Positions 41,615 through 48,942 of a stretch of 64,000 nt of DNA are shown here, piece after piece (positions within the stretch are counted from its first letter, which is position 1; every line of letters begins with the position of its first letter). Where the stretch lies: contig CAZOWW010000007.1 in the NCBI GenBank assembly GCA_964583765.1, positions 1 through 64,000 on the forward strand, in the 5' to 3' direction. The notes beneath the pieces were generated by a model. That model was not told where the DNA came from. It ran no database searches and was given only the letters and a program-made list of their open reading frames with translations. Made by a program: the position numbers and the translations under genes. The DNA comes from CAZOWW01 sp964583765. Lineage in GTDB: Bacteria > Actinomycetota > Actinomycetes > Actinomycetales > Kineosporiaceae.

Positions 41615-41716
41615 ATGAACCTCGCCGATCTCCACGAGCTGTCCGCCGACCAGAACCCGACCGGCCCCGAGCTGCCGAACTGCAGCTTCATCTCCTTCTG
41701 GGTCGGCTGCGGCTGA
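41615..41716 (+). CDS. lanA: Lanthipeptide precursor peptide (class III, lipolanthine-like)
   Basis: A 33-residue peptide starting at ATG 41615, with ACGGAGAA about 5 nt upstream. The N-terminal half (MNLADLHELSADQ) is a short leucine-spaced amphipathic helix, as expected for a LanKC-binding leader. The C-terminal core PNCSFISFWVGCG contains Ser24, Ser27 and Cys32 in the order Ser-x2-Ser-x4-Cys, close to the Ser-x2-Ser-xn-Cys spacing that gives labionin or avionin rings. There is an extra Cys23, and Gly33 follows Cys32. The hydrophobic Phe-Trp-Val core suits a membrane-active lipopeptide. No leader protease is encoded nearby. The cleavage point is unknown; 'PTGPELP' is a plausible linker. Confidence 0.85.
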   Translation: MNLADLHELSADQNPTGPELPNCSFISFWVGCG

Positions 41717-42408
41717 GACGCCCTGGGCGCGGGACCCCTCCCCCGCCGGCCCGGTCGACGAGCACCACCGCACACCGCACCACGGCTCCTAGCAGCACCT
41801 GGCACCTGTTCCCACCAGCGCCTTCTCCTCGCACTGCACTTGTCTCCCCCTTCCCTCCCCTCCGGATCCGAGCCCGCCGGCCGGACGGCGACGTGAGACG
41901 TCCGTCGCCGCGGCCGCACCCGGTCCGGGACCGCGGCGGCCGCGCCCCGGCCCGCGGTCACCCCCTCTTCGCCACCACCGAACACTCCCGCGCGCCCGGT
42001 GCCGTCCAGTACGCACCGCACCGGCACGACGGCGTCACGCCCATGGACCCCGCCCAGGAGGAACGCGGCGGTGAAATATCGGGAAACAGCGTCCACCGCG
42101 CCCGGGAATGGCGTATCCCCGACTGCGCACGGACCGTGGACTTCTCTCTCTCGATACTTTCCCGCGCAGCCCGTGTCCCTACCCCGGACGCCTGACGGCG
42201 CCCGGGCCCGGTCCAAGCGTCCCGGGCCTCACGCACCCCCAGCGTGGGGCCGTCGTCGCCGGACAGGCCAGGGGCTTCGCTCATACCCCCACGATGGGCG
42301 AACATCGCCACCCATTCGCGGGAGGAGAGACCGTCGGTGCTGGCTGCGGCGCACACCCTGCGGCGAGCCCGAGCCGTCCGTGGACCCCGGCCGCTTCGTG
42401 GACCCCGG
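41717..42408 (+). other. Intergenic region after the precursor gene
   Basis: About 690 bp up to the 3' end of the response-regulator gene. I searched for a second precursor and found no small frame with both a leader-like helix and a Ser/Cys core. Frames are Arg/Pro-rich. A CT-rich, lower-GC stretch lies at 42135-42170. Confidence 0.4.
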
Positions 42409-43017
42409 TCAGATCCAGCCGTTGGTCCGGGCGGCGTGGATCGCCTCGATCCGCCCGCTCGCGTTGAGCTTGGCCATCGCACTCGACAGGTAGTTGCGCA
42501 CCGTGCCCCGGGACAGGAACAGGTGGGCGGCGATGTCGTCGGTGCTGTGGCCGTCGTCCAGCAGGCGCAGGATGTCGCGCTCCCGGTCCGTCAGGGGGTT
42601 GGGTCCGATCCGCAGCGCGTCGGCGGCCAGCTCCGGGTCGATCACGGTGCGGCCCAGGGCCACCGACCGGATGGCCTCGATCAGCCGGGCGCCCGTGGTG
42701 GACTTCAGCAGGTAGCCGCTGGCCCCGGCGGCCAGGGCGCTGTGCAGGTGCCCGCTGCCCGGTAACGCGGTCAGCAGGAGCACCCGGCAGGGGGATTTGT
42801 TCGCGGTGAGCGCCGCGGCCGCCTCGATGCCGGTCATCCCGGGCATGTCCACGTCGACGACCGCGACGTCGGGCTGGTGCAGGCGCACCGCGTCCACGAC
42901 GTCGCTGCCCTTGCAGACGCGGGCGACGACCTCGAACGTCGGTTCGGTGCTGAGCAGCACCTCGAAGGCCTCGGCGACCAGGTCGATGTCCTCGGCGATC
43001 AGGATGCGCAGACTCAC
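42409..43017 (-). CDS. NarL/LuxR-type response regulator
   Basis: A 202-residue two-component regulator. The receiver domain (~1-120) has IAEDIDLVAEAFEVLL with the acidic pair, the phospho-acceptor in VAVVDVDMPGMTGIEAA and the lysine in GASGYLLKSTTG. The LuxR helix-turn-helix (~140-200) reads LTDRERDILRLLDDGHSTDD, then HLFLSRGTVRNYLSSAMAKL. GTG at 43017 overlaps the kinase stop (GTGA). It lies immediately beside the lanthipeptide genes on the opposite strand and is the likely pathway-specific regulator. Confidence 0.92.
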   Translation of the reverse strand: MSLRILIAEDIDLVAEAFEVLLSTEPTFEVVARVCKGSDVVDAVRLHQPDVAVVDVDMPGMTGIEAAAALTANKSPCRVLLLTALPGSGHLHSALAAGASGYLLKSTTGARLIEAIRSVALGRTVIDPELAADALRIGPNPLTDRERDILRLLDDGHSTDDIAAHLFLSRGTVRNYLSSAMAKLNASGRIEAIHAARTNGWI

Positions 43018-44186
43018 GTTTCCTCCGGTGCGGTCGCACTGCCCGGCAGCCGCGCCCACACGCGGTACCGCTCGTCCTTGAGCCAGCCGGCCTCGAACGC
43101 ACCCCCGGACGACTCCACCCGGGCCCGCAGGTCGGTGGTGCCGGTACCGGAAGGACGGGATCCGGCGATGCGGGTGCAGGTGGTCGGCACCGCCCCGTCG
43201 TTGGTGACCGACACGGTCACCGCGCCGTCCTGACGTCCCAGGGCGACCACGCAGTGCCGGGGGTTGCTGTGGCGCAGCATGTTGGTGACGGCCTCGCGGA
43301 CTATCCGTGCGGCGAGCATCGCCGTCTGCGGGTCCTCGACCGGTACCGCCTCGATGTCGCAGGAGATGCCGAGGCGCACGCACAGCGCCTGGGCCGAGTT
43401 GAGTTCGTCGGACAGGTCGGCGATCACCGGGCCGCTGGTCAGGCGCCGCAGCTGGGCCTGCCCGCGGGCGATCGTCTCGTGCACCTGGACCAGCTGTTCC
43501 CGGGCCCGTTCCAGGTCCCGGTCCAGCAGCTGCTGGGCCGCCTCGTTGCGCAGGGACGCCGCGACCAGGGTGCGGCCGATGATGTCGTGCAGGTCCCGGG
43601 AGATCCGGTGCCGTTCGCTGTCCACCCGCAGCCGGGCGAGTTGCTCCCGCGAGACGTGCGCCTCGATGAGGGCCATCGCCAGCCGGGTCAGGGTCACCTG
43701 CAGGACGGCGGTCAGCAGTGCGGTCAGCGGGATGCCGATGCGGGTCACCCAGGTGGTGGAGTCCACCGCGACCTCGACCGCCCCGACCCCCCAGACCGCC
43801 ATGCCCAGTGCCAGCGACGCGCGCCGGGGGGCGACCAGCATCGCGGTGGCGATGGAGATGCCCAGCAGGGACCACGTGTTGCTCAGGGGCACCAGGGTCA
43901 GCCCCAGCACGACCACGATCCACGACAGGACCGTCGTCGAGCGGTTGTGCCAGTTCCGCAGCAGCTGCCACTGCAGCACGACGAAGCTCATCGCGACCAC
44001 GGTGGTGACCAGGGTCCCGGCCACCCGTTGCTGCGAGGTGAAGGCGGGATCGTTCATGGTGACCAGCGAGCCGAAGGCGAGCAGACTGAGGAAGGCCAGC
44101 AGCAACCACGAGGTCACGCGGACGAGCCACATGTATCGCGGGGGGCGGTCCAATGCCGTCGAGCGTGCAGTCACGCTGAGTTCCAC
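43014..44186 (-). CDS. Membrane sensor histidine kinase (HisKA_3 / NarX-LiaS group)
   Basis: A ~390-residue kinase with about six N-terminal membrane helices (SWLLLAFLSLLAFGSLVTM, VAGTLVTTVVAMSFVVLQWQ, VLSWIVVVLGLTLVPLS and more). The dimerisation/phosphotransfer helix is RHRISRDLHDIIGRTLVAAS and the ATPase N-box is VREAVTNMLRHSNP. GTG at 44186 is chosen; ATG at 44132 is possible. No large sensor domain lies outside the membrane, as in kinases that sense envelope-active compounds. Coupled to its response regulator, it may sense the product for induction or self-immunity. Confidence 0.85.
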   Translation of the reverse strand: MELSVTARSTALDRPPRYMWLVRVTSWLLLAFLSLLAFGSLVTMNDPAFTSQQRVAGTLVTTVVAMSFVVLQWQLLRNWHNRSTTVLSWIVVVLGLTLVPLSNTWSLLGISIATAMLVAPRRASLALGMAVWGVGAVEVAVDSTTWVTRIGIPLTALLTAVLQVTLTRLAMALIEAHVSREQLARLRVDSERHRISRDLHDIIGRTLVAASLRNEAAQQLLDRDLERAREQLVQVHETIARGQAQLRRLTSGPVIADLSDELNSAQALCVRLGISCDIEAVPVEDPQTAMLAARIVREAVTNMLRHSNPRHCVVALGRQDGAVTVSVTNDGAVPTTCTRIAGSRPSGTGTTDLRARVESSGGAFEAGWLKDERYRVWARLPGSATAPEET

Positions 44187-45232
44187 GTTCCCGCCCCACG
44201 TGAGACCCTGCCCGCGCCGAGCGGCGCCCGCAGCAACCATTGCCAACCGGCCTGTGCAACACCGATTGCACGGTGTTTCTACCGTTTCGCGGGACTCTCT
44301 GTCGAGGAGAATCGAAAGATCCGCCTCTGCGATTTTCACCGCAGGCCACAGCCAAGATCAGCATCCTGGATCCAGGGCCGGGAGAGCGTTTCCCACATGA
44401 TCCACGCCAATTGATCTTCCCGGAGGTCCGGGGTTCCGGGTTGTCAGAACGAGCCGTTGACGAGACCTGAAGAAGACCGCTCCGGCCGGCACCGGACCTT
44501 CATTTTCTGGGATACCCACGGTAGCCACTTCGTGACAGGTACCTCCGGTCAACGACAGCGGGTCACTGGTTGGTTCCCCCACCGCCCCGTCACCACCCGT
44601 ACCCGGGTGCGAGCACCCCCAGCGCGTTCCATCCGGCGGCTCCGGCTCGGCCGCACCCCGGCAGGGGGCCGCCGCGACCCTGCGCGCCACGTCCAGGCAG
44701 AGCCGATCGTCCCGCGGGCCACCGGAGCACCCTGTCCCACCGCGGGCACATGTGGACCACCAGCGGCACGGCGAGGACGCGCCGCGCCGATCCCGCGAGT
44801 ACCTCACCGGGCCGGACCTGGACCGATCGCGCGGCCACGCTGCGACGATGCCTTCAGTGCTATCCGATAGCTATCCGACAATGAGCAGGGAGTTGACTGA
44901 TCGGCTTGTTGAATTGTCTTCACTGCATGGACGTCTTTGTGTGTGCACGGCTGTTCATCATGGTTGTGCACCGCTGCGGCACTGCGGACAGAGAGCGCTG
45001 AAGTCGCTGATGCAGTGTGTTCTCGATCACTGAATCATCGCGATGGGAACGCTGTCCACATATGCCGGATCTGCATTCGGACAGTGATGTGTCAACATGT
45101 GGTGCACATCGCTCCCATGGGCCGTCGGTGAACGGTATGTGATCCGGCCGCGTGTCGGACACGACGACGGCTCCGGATGCGATAGCAAGTGCTCAGCAGT
45201 CTTCATGTACCGAGACCACGATCGGGAAGCCC
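44187..45232 (+). other. Long intergenic region between the cluster and parA, with repeat motifs
   Basis: About 1 kb without a supported gene. The part 44850-45150 is clearly AT-richer than the rest of the window. It holds the perfect palindrome GATAGCTATC (44866-44875) embedded in two TATCCGA repeats (44861-44867, 44872-44878). GTGCAC occurs at 44943, 44966 and 45102, the first two within similar 12-bp blocks. Together with the position in front of parA this suggests promoter, ParA/ParB operator or centromere elements. Confidence 0.45.
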
Positions 45233-46153
45233 ATGACCCCGCCCATCGACAGACAGGCGCTGCGGCGCACGATCGCCGTGATCAACGGGAAGGGCGGGGT
45301 CGGCAAGACGAGCATCACGGCCAACCTGGCCGGCCTGTTCGCCGAGGCCGACTACCGGGTGCTGGCCGTGGACCTCGACCCGCAGGGCAACCTCGGCAAC
45401 GACCTGGGCTACCTGGGTGCGGGGCTGTCCGACGAGGGAGCGAGCCTCCAGGCCGCCGCCACCACGGGGGTGGCACCCACACCGATCACCGACGTGCGCC
45501 CGCGCCTGGACGTCGTAGCGGGCGGGGAGCACCTGCACGACCTGGCGGCGGTGCTGCAGGCACGCCGGCTGGGCGGGCGCGGCGGGGTCGAGTCACTCAC
45601 CGCCAGCATCGCGGCCCTGTCCGGCTCCTACGACGTCACTCTGATCGACTGTCCGCCCGGCAGCGACGTGCTGCAGGCCGGGGCGCTGGAGGCCGCACGC
45701 TGGGTCCTGGTCCCCACCAAGACCGACGACGCCTCCCGGGCCGGTCTGCGGGAGGTCGCCCGCCGGTTCACCCAGGCCCGGGTGACCAACCCCGATCTCG
45801 CCCTGCTCGGCGTGGTCCTGTTCGGCGTGACCACCTCGGCCCGCCGGGTCCTGCGTCAGGCCCGGGAGTCCCTGGCCGCGGATCTCGGGGTGGACAGCGG
45901 CATCCTGGCCACGACGATCCGCCACGTGGAGGCCGCTGCCGTGGACGCACGGGGGAGGGGCCAGCTCGTCCACGAGCTGGAGCGCGACGTCCTGTCCGGA
46001 CCGTCCTGGTGGGAACGGCGACGGGACCCGAGCCTGGCCAGCGAACAGTTGGCGGGCAGCGCCGGCACCCTGGCCAGCGACTACGAACGCCTGGCCACCG
46101 AGATCCTCAACCGCCTGGCCGAGGCCGAATCCCCTGAGACGGTGACCGCATGA
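45233..46153 (+). CDS. parA: ParA-family partition ATPase
   Basis: A 306-residue Walker-type ATPase for plasmid or element segregation. The deviant Walker A is GKGGVGKTSITANLAG (~residues 19-34), Walker A' is VLAVDLDPQGNLGNDLGY and Walker B is VTLIDCPPGSDVL. ATG at 45233 is used; a GTG 27 codons upstream (45152) is also open. No N-terminal helix-turn-helix is present, so this is a type Ib-like ParA. It overlaps the ParB-like gene by 4 nt. It points to a plasmid or self-maintaining element. Confidence 0.9.
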   Translation: MTPPIDRQALRRTIAVINGKGGVGKTSITANLAGLFAEADYRVLAVDLDPQGNLGNDLGYLGAGLSDEGASLQAAATTGVAPTPITDVRPRLDVVAGGEHLHDLAAVLQARRLGGRGGVESLTASIAALSGSYDVTLIDCPPGSDVLQAGALEAARWVLVPTKTDDASRAGLREVARRFTQARVTNPDLALLGVVLFGVTTSARRVLRQARESLAADLGVDSGILATTIRHVEAAAVDARGRGQLVHELERDVLSGPSWWERRRDPSLASEQLAGSAGTLASDYERLATEILNRLAEAESPETVTA

Positions 46154-46797
46154 GCAAGGACGTGCCTCTGGGGCGCCAGCCCAGCCGGATGGGCCAGGCC
46201 AACCTCTCCGCCGCGTTCGGCCAGTCCCCCGACCGGGCCCGGGGCCTGGCCGGGCGGCTGGCACCGGTGGCCCCCCTGCCGGACCCCGTCCCGGAACCGG
46301 CCGCGGACCCCGGGCCCCCGGCGGCGACCGCGGACGCCGCCCCGACCACCCGACCGGCACCCCCGGCGCGGACGACGCCGTCCGGCTCCGGACGGGCTCG
46401 CACCTCGGGGACGTCGCACCGCACCGGGCACAACGCCCGGCCACGCCCGGAGAGCGGGGCCCTGCAGGTCGTCGTGGTCTACCTGCCGGTCTCGGTGCGC
46501 GAACGCCTGCGCGCCACCGCCGCCACCGGGCAGTCCACGTTCACCGAGATCGTCCTGAGTGCGCTGGACGCGACCCACCAGCAGCTGGCGCAGCACTTCG
46601 CGCCCACGACCTCGACCACGTCCCTGTTCAGTGGACGCAGCGCCCGTCGCCGGCTGCGGCACGAGGAGGCCCAGGTCCAGGTGTCCATGCGGCTGGTCGC
46701 GGACGACCTGGCCGTTCTCGACCAGCTCGTGACCGCGACCAAGGCCCCCAACCGCAGCGCCCTGGTCGCAGCCGCGCTGGACCTCCATCTGACATGA
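46150..46797 (+). CDS. ParB-like partner protein (small, RHH-type)
   Basis: A 215-residue protein directly coupled to ParA. Residues ~1-95 are Pro/Ala-rich and disordered with a short start PLGRQPSRMGQANLSAAFG, similar to ParA-stimulating tails. The C-terminal half has two related strand-helix units: LQVVVVYLPVSVRERLRATA with GQSTFTEIVLSAL, and AQVQVSMRLVADDLAVLDQL with NRSALVAAALDL. These look like two ribbon-helix-helix DNA-binding motifs in tandem. It is not a CTPase-type ParB. Position and size support a centromere-binding role. Confidence 0.7.
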   Translation: MSKDVPLGRQPSRMGQANLSAAFGQSPDRARGLAGRLAPVAPLPDPVPEPAADPGPPAATADAAPTTRPAPPARTTPSGSGRARTSGTSHRTGHNARPRPESGALQVVVVYLPVSVRERLRATAATGQSTFTEIVLSALDATHQQLAQHFAPTTSTTSLFSGRSARRRLRHEEAQVQVSMRLVADDLAVLDQLVTATKAPNRSALVAAALDLHLT

Positions 46798-46906
46798 GCG
46801 CCGGCTCCTGACCCCGTCCCGGCACAGGAACGCCCGCACGCCGGTGGGCCCACCCACCGGTCGTCCCCTCTCGCGGGCCGTCCCACCTGATCCTGGAGGA
46901 AAACCC

Positions 46907-48412
46907 GTGCAGGTTGCCCCAAGTCCCGACGGAACCCCCACCCCGGCCCTGCGGTCCGCGGACGCGACGGCGCGGCCCCGCAAGGCCTCGATCGGTCTGG
47001 GCATGCGGCTGCTGGCCGCGGTCATCGCCCTGGCCCTGACCGTGGTCATCGTCGCCCCCATCGCCCTGTCCTCCCAGGACCTGGTGCGCTGGTCCGCCGA
47101 CCCGGCGGGCCTGGGCCTGTCGCCGGGCTGGGCGTGGCTGGCGTTCGTGGCCCTGGACGCCGCGGCCGCGGTCTGCGTGGGCATGGTCACCTTCGCCGCC
47201 TGGCGGGGGGAGGCCGGCGGCGCATTCCACATCCTGACCTGGATGTTCGCCCTGGGCTCGGCCACGGCCAACTACCGGCACGGGCTGAGCACCGCGGCCA
47301 AGGACGACGAGTACTTCTTCCCGGCCATGTCCCTGACCGGACCTCTGCTGCTGGACGTGACCCTGGCCCGGATCCGCCGCTGGGTCCGCCTGGAGGCACG
47401 CACCCAGCTGGCCCCCCGCCCGAAGTTCGGCCCCCGCTGGCTTCCGGGCGTGGCATTCCGGGAGACCCTCGCCGCCTGGCGCACCTCGATCCGGGAGGGC
47501 ATCTCACGCCCGGACGAGGCCGTGGCCCACGTGCGGGAGGTCCGGGCGCTGGCCGGTCTGAGCCCCGCGGACGCCCTGCACCTGGCGTACCAGGCGCTGG
47601 GGCACACCGACCCGTACACGGCCCGCACCTGGCTGCTGGCCCGGGGAGTGAACATCGACCAGGCCACCCTGACGGCCGTCACGGCAGCCATGGCACCGGC
47701 TGCCACAGCCGAGCTGCGGCCCGAGGACAGCCACCCCGGTGGCAGCCATGGCAGCGCTGCCATGGATGCCACTGCCACGGTGGATGTCACGACTGCTGCC
47801 ATTGGCGGTGGCAACGTCACACCTGCCATGGCAGGTGCCATCGGAGCACGTCCTGCCACTGCCACCTCGGCCGCCACTGCCACTGGTGGCAGCGGCAGAG
47901 CCGCCACTGCCATGTCTGCCACGACCGCCGGCCCCCGGGTCGCTGCCAGTGCCACCGGAACTGCCATTGCCACACCGGCGGGAACGGCATCGGGTGTCGC
48001 TGCCACCGCGCGGTCCGGTCGCGTTGCCACGGCGCCGGGAGCGTCCGAGCGTGCTGTCGCGGTGGCGGGTGCCAAGGCGGCCACCGCGGCCGCCACGCGG
48101 TCATCGACGGCGAGGACGGTCATCGACGTGACGGACGAGGCGATGGCAACGCGGCGTGGCAACCCGGCCCGTGCCACCGGTCGGGAGCCCCATGGCCCTT
48201 CCACCGCCAAGGACTCCACCTCGGGCACGGCGGCCGAGAACCGGATGGCGGACGCGATTGCCCTGCTCAACGGCAACATGGGCATGACCGCGCCGGAGAT
48301 GGCGGCCCAGCTGCGGGCCCTGGGCTGGACGCTCAGCGACCGGACCGCGGCCCGTGTGCTGACCGATGCCCGCACCCAGTTCAAGTCCTCCCGGTTGGCT
48401 GCCGTGCGCTGA
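46907..48412 (+). CDS. DUF2637 membrane protein with repeat-encoded tail
   Basis: A 501-residue protein. GTG at 46907 follows GGAGGAAA. Residues ~20-150 hold four hydrophobic segments of the DUF2637 type found in actinomycete plasmids and ICEs (MRLLAAVIALALTVVIVAPI, WAWLAFVALDAAAAVCVGMV, ATANYRHGLSTA). A cytoplasmic region follows (~150-265). Residues ~265-430 are almost only Ala, Thr, Met, Gly and Val because the DNA is packed with TGCCA pentamers. The C-terminal ~55 residues (NRMADAIALLNGNMGMTAPE, then MAAQLRALGWTLSDRTAARV) look like a helix-turn-helix. Function unknown. Confidence 0.75.
   Translation: MQVAPSPDGTPTPALRSADATARPRKASIGLGMRLLAAVIALALTVVIVAPIALSSQDLVRWSADPAGLGLSPGWAWLAFVALDAAAAVCVGMVTFAAWRGEAGGAFHILTWMFALGSATANYRHGLSTAAKDDEYFFPAMSLTGPLLLDVTLARIRRWVRLEARTQLAPRPKFGPRWLPGVAFRETLAAWRTSIREGISRPDEAVAHVREVRALAGLSPADALHLAYQALGHTDPYTARTWLLARGVNIDQATLTAVTAAMAPAATAELRPEDSHPGGSHGSAAMDATATVDVTTAAIGGGNVTPAMAGAIGARPATATSAATATGGSGRAATAMSATTAGPRVAASATGTAIATPAGTASGVAATARSGRVATAPGASERAVAVAGAKAATAAATRSSTARTVIDVTDEAMATRRGNPARATGREPHGPSTAKDSTSGTAAENRMADAIALLNGNMGMTAPEMAAQLRALGWTLSDRTAARVLTDARTQFKSSRLAAVR
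47691..48175. repeat. TGCCA/TGGCA pentamer array 1 (inside the DUF2637 gene)
   Basis: By hand count roughly 30 copies of TGCCA or its complement TGGCA occur in about 490 bp; about one would be expected from base composition. Several join as the palindrome TGCCATGGCA (for example 47824-47833). Spacing is irregular and the pentamers fall in more than one codon phase, which argues for selection on the DNA. Candidate iterons for Rep or ParB, or TraB recognition sites. Confidence 0.75.
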
Positions 48413-48426
48413 CCGGTCCAGCTGTC

Positions 48427-48457
48427 CGGCGCCCCTGCCACCTCGGCAGGGGCGCCG
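48427..48457. terminator. Perfect 13-bp hairpin between convergent genes
   Basis: CGGCGCCCCTGCC (48427-48439) and GGCAGGGGCGCCG (48445-48457) with a 5-nt loop. It lies between the converging 3' ends of the DUF2637 and rep genes, so it probably ends both transcripts. Confidence 0.75.
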
Positions 48458-48535
48458 ATTGCTGCCATCTGTCCGACGTTGGATGACGGCTGACGTCGCC
48501 TGCACGAACGGCGACGAGTGTCAGCCGGCGAACAG

Positions 48536-48942
48536 TGGCAGGTGTCAGCGCCTGCGGACGATGGCGCGCAGGGCGGCGATGTGCGCGGCAGTCGTCCGTT
48601 GAATGTCAGCTGCCACGGCGGCAGCCATGTCGGCCGTTGCCACCGCGTCACCGCCGACCGTCGTGGCTGCCATGGCAGTGACAACCGTGTCTGCCATGGC
48701 AGAGCCGTCAGCCGCACGGTCAACCGATGAGCTGCCATCCACGGGTCCTGCCACCGTGGCAGTTGTCCGCCAGTCCGTTGTGGCAGCCCGGCTCGACGTG
48801 GCAGGAGTGGCAGTGGCAGACACCGGCGTTACGGCTGGCGTGGCAGCCTCCGTTGTCACTGCTGTGGCAACAGTGGCGGGGGTGTCGTGGCGGGTGCGCA
48901 GCTGTGCGCGGGCCGCGGCTGCCAGTTGGGTCACGGTGGCAG
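48536..48942. repeat. TGCCA/TGGCA pentamer array 2 (3' end of the rep gene)
   Basis: About 18-20 further copies in 400 bp, including TGCCATGGCA at 48668-48677 and 48690-48699. It faces array 1 across a 13-bp terminator hairpin and lies in a gene of opposite orientation, so the same pentamer is translated on the other strand as Ala/Thr/Val/Met-rich protein. This strongly supports a DNA-level function such as an origin. Confidence 0.75.

Larger units (their letters stand above)
16324..44186. other. Biosynthetic gene cluster: lipolanthine-like lanthipeptide with amino-acid-primed acyl chain
   Basis: The span contains, in order, an ABC exporter, a tightly coupled acyl-chain and amino-acid operon (18.4-36.6 kb), an MFS exporter, a LanKC synthetase, the precursor gene and a divergently oriented two-component system. 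Known lipolanthines join a class III lanthipeptide to a polyketide or fatty-acyl chain. Here the RiPP core and an acyl-transferring GNAT protein are present, but chain synthesis uses a fused KS-CLF type II-like system and 2,3-diaminopropionate genes instead of modular PKS. Cluster borders are estimates. Confidence 0.8.

Noticed and set aside
41717..42408. Possible second lanthipeptide precursor
   Set aside because: No small frame in this stretch has both a leader-like helix and a Ser/Thr-Cys core with a ribosome-binding site.
44457..45033. Short plus-strand frames between the histidine kinase and parA
   Set aside because: No domain, no ribosome-binding site, and the composition matches an AT-rich regulatory region rather than coding DNA.
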